The position numbers were made by a program, and so were the translations under genes. The notes under the pieces are model-generated. The model saw only the letters and a program-made list of their open reading frames with translations. It had not been told where the DNA came from and ran no database searches. From assembly GCA_964405325.1 (NCBI GenBank), contig CAYONM010000042.1, forward strand, positions 1-20,490: a DNA stretch of 20,490 nucleotides, in the 5' to 3' direction. The stretch comes from CAYONM01 sp964405325 (GTDB lineage: Bacteria > Planctomycetota > UBA11346). Of the stretch, positions 1 through 7,003 are shown piece after piece (position 1 is the stretch's first letter; the number at the start of each line of letters is the position of its first letter).

Positions 1-2
1 AC

Positions 3-71
3 GATAACGCGGTCGGCCTCGGCCGACGCGGCCACATTCCGGATATTCTCGTGCTGGGACGCATGAAATAA
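3..71 (+). CDS. C-terminal end of an unidentified protein (5' partial)
   Basis: One frame is open from the left edge to a TAA stop at 69-71 and gives 22 residues ending in DILVLGRMK. The stretch contains GLGRRGHIPDIL, which has normal protein composition, and it runs convergently towards the mutarotase gene. It is too short to assign to a family. The main alternative is chance open frame, since only 69 bases are visible. The 60 bp between it and the next gene hold a possible bidirectional terminator. Confidence 0.45.
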   Translation, partial: DNAVGLGRRGHIPDILVLGRMK

Positions 72-105
72 AAGACCGAGAGACAGCAACCGGGACCCGC
101 TGCCA

Positions 106-142
106 ATTTGCGGTCGGCCCTGGTTGTCGGTCTACCGCAAAT
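106..142. terminator. Possible bidirectional terminator hairpin
   Basis: Arms ATTTGCGGT (106-114) and ACCGCAAAT (134-142) pair perfectly over 9 bp around a 19-nt loop. The hairpin lies between two convergent genes and covers the mutarotase stop codon. There is no clear U-run on either strand, so terminator function is only inferred from position. Confidence 0.3.
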
Positions 143-1058
143 CGTCGATGGTAAATCCAAAGGGTTCCGTGCCAATGAGGCAGCGGAGTTTGTGCTCCAT
201 GCCTGGCTCTAAATTGACGACGTCCGGTCCGGCGTTGGCGGCCTCGAGGCAGCACATGCCATGATACTCGTCGTCGGAAAAATCGCTCAGGCGAGCGGCC
301 TTGTCGATCCATGGATTCCAGATCACGGTAGAGCGGCTGCCACTTTTGGCTACCACCAGGGTGCGCGACCAGCCAGGATCGTCCAGGTAGACAATATCGT
401 CGGTGTCGTGGTAGATGCGGTCCACTTCACCGTCGATGACAAGTGGGCCCTGCTGTTTTTTGCGGCCGCCGTCGACCTGGTCGATGTATGGGCGTTTGTC
501 CAAGCCGCGGATGCGGATGTCTTCGGCGTCGCTGACGGCCAGGTAGGTGTGCAAGGCGCCGGTGCAGCTAACGGCGGTGTCGGCGTGGTTGATCATGTGT
601 AGTTCGCAGTCGAGGTATTGGCCGACACGGATGGTGTAACGCAGTTCGAAGGAATGCGGCCACAGGGTGGTGGTCTCGTGGTCGGCTGCCAGGGTGAAGC
701 GGCATTCGATCACGCCGTCATCCAGTTCTGTGCTGTGCTCCAGCTGCCAGTTGCGGTTGCGGGCGAAGCCGTGCGCGGGCTTGGTGGCGTCGGCGGGTTG
801 CGGGCCGAACCAGGGCCAACAGAGGGGAATGCCGCCGCGGATCGCCTTGCCAGGGGTGAATTCGGCCTGGCGACTGAGCCAGAGCACCGGATGCCCATTC
901 CGGGGGCTGAAATCAATCACATGGGCGCCATGGAGGCTGATGCACGCTTTGCTGTGCTCGCCCTGGATGCTGAGCACCGGGCGGTCACCCGGGCCAGGAA
1001 CGAGAAGGGCGCGTTCGTCGATCGCGAACCGTTGATTCAGAGCCTCGTAGTCGGTCAT
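132..1058 (-). CDS. yeaD: D-hexose-6-phosphate mutarotase (YeaD-like aldose 1-epimerase)
   Basis: A 308-residue protein of the galactose-mutarotase-like fold, YeaD branch, which interconverts alpha and beta anomers of hexose 6-phosphates in the cytoplasm. Diagnostic features are GAHVIDF near residue 44, then GKAIRGGIPLCWPWFGPQ around 70-87. AHGFARNRNW follows, with the putative catalytic H96. GALHTYLAV carries H170, and CLEAANAG carries the probable catalytic base E272. Length matches the family (about 290-310). The ATG at 1058 is preceded by AGGGG at good spacing. It is the last gene of a leftward run after the methyltransferase and a dioxygenase remnant, so it may be read from their promoter. 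Annotation of the family is secure. The exact sugar phosphate used cannot be read from sequence. Confidence 0.9.
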   Translation of the reverse strand: MTDYEALNQRFAIDERALLVPGPGDRPVLSIQGEHSKACISLHGAHVIDFSPRNGHPVLWLSRQAEFTPGKAIRGGIPLCWPWFGPQPADATKPAHGFARNRNWQLEHSTELDDGVIECRFTLAADHETTTLWPHSFELRYTIRVGQYLDCELHMINHADTAVSCTGALHTYLAVSDAEDIRIRGLDKRPYIDQVDGGRKKQQGPLVIDGEVDRIYHDTDDIVYLDDPGWSRTLVVAKSGSRSTVIWNPWIDKAARLSDFSDDEYHGMCCLEAANAGPDVVNLEPGMEHKLRCLIGTEPFGFTIDDLR

Positions 1059-1185
1059 GCAGTCCCCTTGCCGACGCTGTATCCTTGTGGCAGTCGGTGG
1101 GAGGCAAGCCGCAGGGGGCCCCGACCGATACGATTGAACCCGTGGGTTCCCGGCGGCGCCCGGTTTGTATACTGCGCTTGGCCAT

Positions 1186-1356
1186 GCGCACCGTTGGCTG
1201 ATTGGCGTGACGTGCGGCCACCGCTTGATCGATCATTGCTTTATGTTCAGCGACGATAGTCGGATCCTGGGCGCCGGCCACAGGCACGCAGCCGTTGGTC
1301 CGGTATTGCGCGATCAGCTCGCTGCTGACGGTCAGAGGGCTCTCAAGATCCGGCAT
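1186..1356 (-). pseudogene. Truncated phytanoyl-CoA dioxygenase-like N-terminus (remnant)
   Basis: An ATG at 1356 has a strong GGGAG ribosome site 7 nt upstream and overlaps the end of the methyltransferase gene by 14 bp, as expected for a coupled downstream gene. The encoded start, PLTVSSELIAQYRTNG, followed by CVPVAGAQDP and AMIDQAVAAR, matches the pattern that opens PhyH-family Fe(II)/2-oxoglutarate dioxygenases (an 'IAQYR..G.v.V.G...P......ID' pattern). After about 55 residues the resemblance fades into basic, proline-rich translation that runs into yeaD. A PhyH enzyme needs about 250 residues, including an HxD...H iron triad that is absent here. I read it as a 5' fragment left by a deletion. 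The end coordinate is approximate. The alternative is a short real peptide unrelated to PhyH. Confidence 0.42.
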
Positions 1357-2371
1357 GGACGTGCTCCCGGGCAGTAAGAATGGCCTCGAAATGCTCGTCT
1401 GGGACGTAATCCGGCACGCTGTTGCCAGTGCCCAGGGCATAACCACCGTGCCCGGTGCTGCGTTCCAGCATGGCAATGCTACGGGCAGTGATCTCTGCGG
1501 GTGTACTGCGGCAAACGAAATCCACATCGATGCCACCCAGGATGGCGATGCGGTCACCCCATTGGTCGTAGGCCGCCTCGACGGGAATGATGTTGTCTTC
1601 GTAGCTGTGTCGAGCGTCGTAGCCTAGGTCGTCGATGACGTCGTCGATCACCTGTTGGAAATTGCCGCAGCTGTGCAGGATTGCCGGTTTTCCAGCACGG
1701 TGGATGCGTTCGACGATGACCCGATGCCAGGGGAAGACGTACTGCCGCAAATTATCGACTCCCAGCATCGGTCCCTGGCTAAAACCCCAGTCGTCGTTGA
1801 CGATCACTGCGCCGATACCGGGATGGTCCACCATCTGGTTGTAAAAACCCAGCATGCGGCTGCCGACCTCGGTGAAGACCTGCTTGACCCATTCCTCGTC
1901 ATCAGCCAAGGCGAAGCAGAGTTCCTCAAAACCGACAAGCGAGATGACGTTTTCTTGCACGCCGCCAGGACCCATGCTGATGAATTTCATATCCTGTGGC
2001 AACAACGCGCTGGCGGCATCGAGAAAGGACAGGTCGACGGTGCTTGGATCGGGCCAGGCAAATTCATCGAGACTGGCTTCGTCGGTGATCACGCCACCAT
2101 GGTTCAGACTGACGGACGCCGCCTCGTCACGCTTGCCGCCATCAAACCCCCAGCCGACCAGCCAGCTGGCGAGGGTGCAGTAATCGTAGCCGGCCAGGCG
2201 GAAGGCTTCGGCCCGCCAGAGCTGGTCTGCAACCCGGTCGCCGGGTTTGGGCCGGCCGGTCCAGCGCTGGTAGAGGCGGTCATTGTGGAAGAATTCGAAT
2301 AGGGTTGGCCGTTCTGGTTTCTGCCCACGCAGCACCCGCTCGATCTGATTGAAATCCGGTTCATGGTTCAT
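1343..2371 (-). CDS. Uroporphyrinogen decarboxylase-type corrinoid methyltransferase
   Basis: A 342-residue TIM-barrel protein of the UroD/MtaA/CmuA/MtvB superfamily. Such proteins move a methyl group between a substrate and a cobamide. It is not expected to be the haem enzyme HemE, because it sits beside a corrinoid protein and a corrinoid activator. Visible motifs are ERVLRGQKPERP (11-22), VNDDWG (191-196), ILHSCGN with the putative zinc ligands H233 and C235, ILGGIDVD (277-284) and YALGTGNSVPDYVP (311-324). The third zinc cysteine of MtaA/MtbA-type enzymes is not at the usual place (GTGN instead of a CG motif). The start at 2371 (MNHEPDF) is preferred over an upstream in-frame start at 2476. 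The extra 35 residues are low-complexity Ser/Arg/Pro and would run across the divergent regulator. The substrate is unknown. O-demethylation is one possibility. Confidence 0.85.
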   Translation of the reverse strand: MNHEPDFNQIERVLRGQKPERPTLFEFFHNDRLYQRWTGRPKPGDRVADQLWRAEAFRLAGYDYCTLASWLVGWGFDGGKRDEAASVSLNHGGVITDEASLDEFAWPDPSTVDLSFLDAASALLPQDMKFISMGPGGVQENVISLVGFEELCFALADDEEWVKQVFTEVGSRMLGFYNQMVDHPGIGAVIVNDDWGFSQGPMLGVDNLRQYVFPWHRVIVERIHRAGKPAILHSCGNFQQVIDDVIDDLGYDARHSYEDNIIPVEAAYDQWGDRIAILGGIDVDFVCRSTPAEITARSIAMLERSTGHGGYALGTGNSVPDYVPDEHFEAILTAREHVHAGS

Positions 2372-2421
2372 GCTGCCATGGTAGCAGCGTGCCGGGGGCG
2401 TCGTTGATCGACTCGACGAGG

Positions 2422-3642
2422 ATGTACCTGAAACGCCGGTGCGCCCAGGCTTGCGCTCAGGGGCACTGGCGCGCAATCTGCCGCATGCACCCCCCGTGGA
2501 TCGGTATCAGCGACAACGCCTTCCGGCGAATCAGTACGGTGTACCGGCAGCGCTATCCGGTGGAATGCTGGGCCTGCCGTCCGGATGGGCGCATGGTGTT
2601 TCAGGCTGGGACCGGCATCACCGGTATGACCGGTTTGAACCGGGCCCGGGCTACGGCCCTTGCCGAAGGCATGCGCTGGGGGGATCCGTCTTTCCGCGAG
2701 TATGATGACCAGCTGTTGCTGTGGGCGGTACCATTGATGGTCAATGCTCAGGTGGTGGGTGGACTGGTTGCCGCGGTGCTCAGCGAGCAGGTTTTGACCG
2801 ACGATGGCGACATTCTCATCGATCTGCAGCGAGCCGGTATCGAATGGCGTGAATTGGCCGAGGGTGAAAACGTGACCAATGCCGCGCTTTTGCGGGAATT
2901 GCGTCAGCAACATCGTCGCGAACAGCGCCGCGCCGAGGCGATCCACGAGGTAAAAGCGCGCTATGCCGGCGATGTACTGGAAAGCTATCTGCGGGAGGAG
3001 CCGGGCCTGATGACCGCCATTCGGCAGGGGCGTCGTACCGAAGCTGTGGCCATCCTCAATCGCCTGCTGATGCTGCTGTACGGTTATGCCGGTGAGCAAT
3101 TGGAGGTGATCAAGAGCCTGATGCTGGAGCTGGTGGTCAGCATGTGTCGTTCGGCGGTTTTGGCCGGCGGGGATCCACGCCAATTGATGGGTACCCGTTA
3201 TGCCGATTTGACCGAGTTGGGTGGCATCGACGACGAAGAACGGCTGAGCGCTTGGTTGGTGGATATGCTGGAGCGCATCATGAATTCTGTCGGTCGCGGT
3301 AGTGGTGACAGCAGCCTGCAGAAATTGCAACGGGCCCTGACCCTGATGAGCGAGCGTCTGGATCAGGATCTCAAGCGAGGCGATATCGCCTACGCGGTGG
3401 ATTGGTCTTCAGCGCATTTTACGCGAGTACTGAAGGAGAAGACCGGCCTCAGTTTCACGGCGCAGCTGACCCAGCTACGGATCAACCGTGCCATCGAATT
3501 GTTGGCCAATAGTAACCAGGGCCTGCTGGATATCGCCCTGGCCACCGGCTTCAGCGACCAGAGCTATTTTACCCGTGTTTTCCGCAAACATACCGGTCTG
3601 ACGCCAGCTGCCTATCGCCGCGAGCATAGCCGCGACAGCTGA
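2422..3642 (+). CDS. AraC-family regulator with PocR-like sensor half
   Basis: The last 100 residues form a double helix-turn-helix AraC domain: DIAYAVDWSSAHFTRVLKEK in the first motif, then LLDIALATGFSDQSYFTRVF and the typical ending HTGLTPAAYRR. The N-terminal half has WGDPSFREY, LLLWAVPLMVNAQVVGGLVA and a central helical segment (LELVVSMCRSAVLAGGDP, then ERLSAWLVDMLERIM). This resembles AraC regulators carrying a PocR-type ligand domain, a class linked to corrinoid-dependent catabolism. The gene diverges from the methyltransferase and precedes the corrinoid gene, so local control is likely. The start is uncertain. ATG 2422 has an AGG too close to it, GTG 2389 has no site, and ATG 2485 would leave a 113-bp divergent promoter gap. 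The domain call is sure, the ligand unknown. Confidence 0.85.
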   Translation: MYLKRRCAQACAQGHWRAICRMHPPWIGISDNAFRRISTVYRQRYPVECWACRPDGRMVFQAGTGITGMTGLNRARATALAEGMRWGDPSFREYDDQLLLWAVPLMVNAQVVGGLVAAVLSEQVLTDDGDILIDLQRAGIEWRELAEGENVTNAALLRELRQQHRREQRRAEAIHEVKARYAGDVLESYLREEPGLMTAIRQGRRTEAVAILNRLLMLLYGYAGEQLEVIKSLMLELVVSMCRSAVLAGGDPRQLMGTRYADLTELGGIDDEERLSAWLVDMLERIMNSVGRGSGDSSLQKLQRALTLMSERLDQDLKRGDIAYAVDWSSAHFTRVLKEKTGLSFTAQLTQLRINRAIELLANSNQGLLDIALATGFSDQSYFTRVFRKHTGLTPAAYRREHSRDS

Positions 3643-3729
3643 GGATGTTGCCGTTCACGCGCTGGGAGTGACCATCGCACAAAAGTCCTAAGAAAGGTGC
3701 CCGAAGTGCAAGACAGACGTTTTTGCGCT

Positions 3730-3759
3730 GTTAGCATGCTGGTTCACCAATATGCTAAC
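3730..3759. promoter_or_regulatory. Symmetric 30-bp palindrome, candidate operator
   Basis: Outer arms GTTAGCAT (3730-3737) and ATGCTAAC (3752-3759) pair perfectly. Inner arms TGGT (3740-3743) and ACCA (3746-3749) also pair, and both halves are exactly equidistant from the centre TC at 3744-3745. The only unpaired positions are one dinucleotide per arm and the centre. It lies in the 156-bp gap upstream of the corrinoid gene, 39 bp before its start codon. The right arm contains TATGCT, a possible -10-like hexamer. It could be an operator for a homodimeric regulator or a hairpin in the leader RNA. Confidence 0.5.
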
Positions 3760-3798
3760 AAGGGGTCGTCTCACGCGTCCCCGGTTCCAGGAGATGGT

Positions 3799-4425
3799 AT
3801 GAGCATCCTCGAAGACCTGACCACCAGCATCAAGCGCGGTAAGCGCAAGGATGCCAAAGCCCTGACCGAACAGGCCTTGCAGGAAGGGGCTGGTCCCGGT
3901 GATGTGCTTGGCGCCCTGATCCTTGGCATGGACGACGTTGGTCGCCGCTTCAAAACAAATGAAATATTCGTGCCCGAGGTTCTCATTGCGGCCCGCGCCA
4001 TGAAGACGGCGATGGAAATTCTTGAACCCAAGCTGTTGGAAGCCGGGATCAAGCCAGAATACCGGGTGGTCATTGGTACCGTGAAGGGTGATCTGCATGA
4101 TATTGGCAAGAACCTGGTGGCGATGATGCTCAAGGGCGCGAATTTCGAGGTGATCGACCTGGGTACCGACGTCCCTGCCGAAAAATTCGTCGAAGCCGCC
4201 AAAGAGCACGATGCCGACATCGTCTGCATGAGCGCCCTGCTTACCACCACCATGCCGGCCATGCAGGAAGCGGTTACCGCACTGCAGTCCGCTGGCCTGC
4301 GTGCCAAGACCATGATTGGTGGTGCCCCGGTGACTCAGGATTACTCCGATGAGATTGGTGCCAACGGCTACAGTTCCGATGCCGCCAGTGCCGTGGCGTT
4401 GGCCCGCACCCTGGTTGCTGCCTGA
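3799..4425 (+). CDS. Corrinoid-binding protein of a methyltransferase system (MtbC/MttC/MtvC type)
   Basis: A 208-residue cytoplasmic protein that carries a cobamide and shuttles the methyl group between two methyltransferases. Residues 1-85 form the helical cap domain of B12-binding methyltransferase proteins (LTEQALQEGAGPGDVLGALI, MDDVGRRFKTNEIFVPEVLI). Residues 90-208 form the Rossmann-like B12 domain with the lower-ligand motif DxHxxG in GTVKGDLHDIGKNLV. NFEVIDLGTDVP, MSALLTTTMPAM and the C-terminal MIGGAPVT follow. ATG 3799 is chosen because AGGAG lies directly upstream at 3789-3793 and the family begins here. An upstream in-frame start at 3697 would translate the palindromic regulatory region. 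Length is normal for the family. It is separated from the next gene by a 224-bp gap with a hairpin. Confidence 0.95.
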   Translation: MSILEDLTTSIKRGKRKDAKALTEQALQEGAGPGDVLGALILGMDDVGRRFKTNEIFVPEVLIAARAMKTAMEILEPKLLEAGIKPEYRVVIGTVKGDLHDIGKNLVAMMLKGANFEVIDLGTDVPAEKFVEAAKEHDADIVCMSALLTTTMPAMQEAVTALQSAGLRAKTMIGGAPVTQDYSDEIGANGYSSDAASAVALARTLVAA

Positions 4426-4438
4426 GGCTGGTATCGAT

Positions 4439-4478
4439 CGACAACGCGGATTCCTGAATGATGGAATCCGTGTTGTCG
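4439..4478 (+). terminator. Strong hairpin after the corrinoid gene
   Basis: Arms CGACAACGCGGATTCC (4439-4454) and GGAATCCGTGTTGTCG (4463-4478) pair over 16 bp with one G-U, around an 8-nt loop. The hairpin begins 13 nt after the corrinoid gene stop. Only a weak T-rich stretch follows, so it could terminate the message, or protect its 3' end while letting some read-through reach the DUF1638 gene. Confidence 0.6.
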
Positions 4479-4496
4479 TTGACTGCTGGGTTGTAC

Positions 4497-4638
4497 GTCA
4501 TCACTGACGCTTCCATCAGAGAAAGCTTTGCCCTGTCGCGACGTCGGGCCCCGGTCGGAGAGGCGAGCCGCAGTCCTCGTGCCTGGGCAGCCGCGTGTTT
4601 GGTTCGAATTCGACCGCTGATGAGGTGTCATCACTGAC
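4497..4638 (+). repeat. Pair of 12-bp direct repeats in the gap before the DUF1638 gene
   Basis: GTCATCACTGAC occurs at 4497-4508 and again at 4627-4638, just before the ribosome site of the DUF1638 gene. The second copy also closes a TGATGA/TCATCA hairpin (4619-4634). No promoter or riboswitch consensus was recognised between the copies. They may be a duplicated control site, or chance. Confidence 0.35.
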
Positions 4639-4649
4639 CCGGAGATGGA

Positions 4650-5390
4650 ATGAGCAGATCGATCGTCGTCATCGCCTGTGCGGTTCTGCACGATGAAATC
4701 GAATGGCTGCGTGACCAATGTCCGGATGTCGTGCGTGTCTGTGAGCTGGCTCAAGGCCTGCACAACGAGCCGGACCGGTTGCGTACGGAATTGCAGGCTG
4801 CTATCGACGCCGTCGAATTGGTCTGGGAGCCAGATGCCATTGTCCTGGTGTACGGCTTGTGCAGCCGCGGCACCGAGGGGTTGCACGCTCGGCGCGCCAA
4901 ATTGGTGTGGCCACGGGCACACGATTGCATCACCCTGCTGTTGGGTTCTAAAGAACGGTATGCTGAGGAAATCGACAAGGAACCTGGCACCTATTGGTAT
5001 TCGTCTGGTTGGAACGCCACTGGCACCCAACCCGGCCCCGATCGTATTGCGTTTTATCGGCAGCATTATGAAGCCGCTGGATACGACGAGGACGATATCG
5101 AGTTCTTGATGGAACAAGAGCAGAGCTGGCTCACCAAATACGATCGTGCCGCCTGGGTCGATTTCGGCGTGGATGCGTGTGGTCAGGGGTGTCAGTATAC
5201 CAAGGATTGCGCCAGCCATTTGGGCTGGCGGTATGAAAGCATTCCCAGTGATCCGGCCCTGCTGCGCGATCTGATGGCGGGTGTCTGGGACGAGGATCGC
5301 TTCCTGGTGTGCGGGCCGGGGCAAACGGCAGAACTGTCCGGCGATGCCCGCGTGCTTCGGTATCGCCAGCGCAAGGGAGCCCACCGATGA
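4650..5390 (+). CDS. DUF1638 family protein linked to corrinoid methyl transfer
   Basis: A 246-residue soluble protein. The family hallmarks are IACAVLHDEIEWL near the start, AIVLVYGLCSRGTEGL around residues 65-80, PRAHDCITLLLGS near 90-102, and GTYWYSSGW. A cysteine-rich tail follows: DACGQGCQYTKDC near 178-190 and FLVCGPGQT near 223-231. DUF1638 genes are often found next to corrinoid methyltransferases, and their biochemical role is not established. The conserved cysteines could bind metal or a cofactor, but this is inference. ATG 4650 has GGAG at 4641-4644. The stop overlaps the start of the activator gene in an ATGA tetranucleotide, so the two are probably translationally coupled and act in the same process. 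Confidence 0.88.
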   Translation: MSRSIVVIACAVLHDEIEWLRDQCPDVVRVCELAQGLHNEPDRLRTELQAAIDAVELVWEPDAIVLVYGLCSRGTEGLHARRAKLVWPRAHDCITLLLGSKERYAEEIDKEPGTYWYSSGWNATGTQPGPDRIAFYRQHYEAAGYDEDDIEFLMEQEQSWLTKYDRAAWVDFGVDACGQGCQYTKDCASHLGWRYESIPSDPALLRDLMAGVWDEDRFLVCGPGQTAELSGDARVLRYRQRKGAHR

Positions 5391-6970
5391 CCGATCAATA
5401 CATTGCCATCAGCGTTGCTCAAGACGAGACCCTCTGGCGAGCCTTGGTGCGGCAGGGGCACGCGGTGGATGCGCCGTGTGCCGGCAACGGTACGTGCGGA
5501 AAATGTCGTGTTCAGATCGACGATCATGCGGCAGTCAGGCCCAGCGCATCCGATCACCGACATCTCTCGGCAGAGGAATTGGGATCGGGATGGCGTCTGG
5601 CCTGCACCTGTTCGCCTGCTGGCGAGGTTCGCGTCCGGATCCCCGACGAGAGTCTCAGCCAGGAAGTGGTCAGCAGTTTTCTGGATGCTTGGGGGCCAGT
5701 GCTTGGTGATGCCGATGCCCCTGATCTGGTCGCCGCCTGCGACCTGGGCACCACCACGGTGGTTTGCGTCCTGATAGAGAGTCGCACGGGCCAGTGCCTG
5801 GCCCGCGCCAGCGGCGGCAATCCCCAGACCCGTTACGGTGGCGATGTCATTGCACGGCTGCAAGCTGCCATGAGCGATACTGGTCAGGCGGCTGACCTGC
5901 AGCGATTGATCATCGGATGCATCGAGCGTTTGCTGCTGGAGTGCTGCGATGAAGTCGGCATCAGTCATGAGCGCATCGGTCGTTTGGTCATTGCCGGAAA
6001 TACCGCCATGCAGCATCTACTGCTGAAATGGGACGTGAGCCGCTTGGCAGTGTTGCCGTTCGAACCGACCTGCCGCGAGGCGATATGCGGTGATGGCATT
6101 GGGTACGGATTTGCCCTGCCGCTACCGGAAGTGTATGTGATGCCGGTGCTTTCCGGCTATGTTGGTGGCGATATCGCCAGCGGCCTGCTGGCTTGGCAAG
6201 CCGATCAGGAAACCGGGCCGACCCTGTTGGTGGATTTGGGTACCAATGGCGAAATCGCCCTACTGCGTGAAACCGGGATATTCGCCACTGCAACCGCCGC
6301 CGGTCCAGCCTTTGAAGGCGCTGGAATATCTTGCGGTATGCGCGCTGAGTACGGCGCGATCACCGATATTCAGCTGCGCGATGGCCGTTTGGTGGTGGAC
6401 ACCATTGCCGGTGCCCCGGCGCGTGGGTTGTGCGGTACCGGCTTGATCGCCGCCATGGCCTTGTGCCTGGAATTTGGCCTGTGCGATGAGACCGGTTTGA
6501 TTCTGGATGAGGATGAGTGGCCAGAGGGCTGTCCGGAGGTATTGCGGCAAGCCGTGCGCGACGAGGCGGTGGCATTGGCTCCTGGTGTGGTCTTGCGGCA
6601 GCGCGATATTCGGCAATTGCAATTGGCCAAAGCGGCGATTGCCGCCGGAATCGAGGTAATTCTTGCTAGGCAAAATATCGCGGTGGCGCAATTGCAGCGT
6701 GTCATCGTTGCTGGTGGTTTTGGTTTTCATCTGGACATCGATGCCTCTCGTCGCATCGGTTTGCTGCCGGCTGGAGTTGCGAACGAGCGTATCGAGGTCG
6801 TCGGCAACGCCAGCCTGGCAGGGGCTCGGATCATTGCCTTGCAGAGTGAGTGCCGGAAGCGGGTGGAACAGCTGGCCCGTTCCGCGACGACCATCGATTT
6901 GTCCGGCACGGCGGATTTTGAAGAGGCCTATATCGAGCACATGGAATTTCCAGAAAGTGCTGTCCGCTAA
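5387..6970 (+). CDS. Corrinoid activation protein: [2Fe-2S] ferredoxin plus ASKHA ATPase (RACE/DUF4445)
   Basis: A 527-residue protein. These enzymes use ATP and one electron to restore inactive Co(II) corrinoid to active Co(I). Residues 1-90 are a plant-type ferredoxin domain with cluster ligands C31, C37, C40 (in CAGNGTCGKC) and C73 (in GWRLACTC). After a linker, the ASKHA part begins with ACDLGTTTVVCVL near residue 124 and continues with LVIAGNTAMQHLLL, GYVGGDIASGLLA, LLVDLGTNGEIAL and RVIVAGGFGFHLDID. The start at 5387 follows GGGAG and gives the ATGA overlap with the DUF1638 gene. The upstream in-frame start at 5309 lies inside that gene and is rejected. The function fits the neighbouring corrinoid protein, its probable client. 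Confidence 0.95.
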   Translation: MTDQYIAISVAQDETLWRALVRQGHAVDAPCAGNGTCGKCRVQIDDHAAVRPSASDHRHLSAEELGSGWRLACTCSPAGEVRVRIPDESLSQEVVSSFLDAWGPVLGDADAPDLVAACDLGTTTVVCVLIESRTGQCLARASGGNPQTRYGGDVIARLQAAMSDTGQAADLQRLIIGCIERLLLECCDEVGISHERIGRLVIAGNTAMQHLLLKWDVSRLAVLPFEPTCREAICGDGIGYGFALPLPEVYVMPVLSGYVGGDIASGLLAWQADQETGPTLLVDLGTNGEIALLRETGIFATATAAGPAFEGAGISCGMRAEYGAITDIQLRDGRLVVDTIAGAPARGLCGTGLIAAMALCLEFGLCDETGLILDEDEWPEGCPEVLRQAVRDEAVALAPGVVLRQRDIRQLQLAKAAIAAGIEVILARQNIAVAQLQRVIVAGGFGFHLDIDASRRIGLLPAGVANERIEVVGNASLAGARIIALQSECRKRVEQLARSATTIDLSGTADFEEAYIEHMEFPESAVR

Positions 6971-6981
6971 ATGCGATCGGA

Positions 6982-7003
6982 GTAACCAGTCGGAATAGGT
7001 TAC
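6982..7003. terminator. Small hairpin between convergent genes
   Basis: GTAACC (6982-6987) and GGTTAC (6998-7003) pair over 6 bp in the 29-bp gap between the activator gene and the convergent cyclase gene, covering the cyclase stop. The stem is short and has no U-run, so the terminator role is weakly supported. Confidence 0.25.

Noticed and set aside
618..1259. 213-codon open frame on the plus strand
   Set aside because: It is a shadow of the mutarotase gene on the minus strand, whose catalytic residues are all in place.
2465..2480. GG-N10-GC arrangement like a sigma-54 promoter
   Set aside because: Only the two dinucleotides match, it lies at or in the start of the regulator gene, and such spacing is common by chance in GC-rich DNA.
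2368..3330. 320-codon open frame on the minus strand
   Set aside because: It lies opposite the AraC regulator, whose domains are clear. The frame is His/Gln rich and has no recognisable motif.
4601..4615. GGTTCGAATTC resembling a tRNA T-loop
   Set aside because: The flanking bases do not form a 5-bp T-stem and no acceptor or anticodon arm is found. The motif is part of a simple palindrome.
4479..4649. Possible cobalamin riboswitch in front of the DUF1638 gene
   Set aside because: No B12-box-like sequence or the other conserved cobalamin elements could be recognised on the plus strand.
4368..5384. 338-codon open frame on the minus strand
   Set aside because: It covers the hairpin region and the well-supported DUF1638 gene on the other strand. 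No family pattern is visible.
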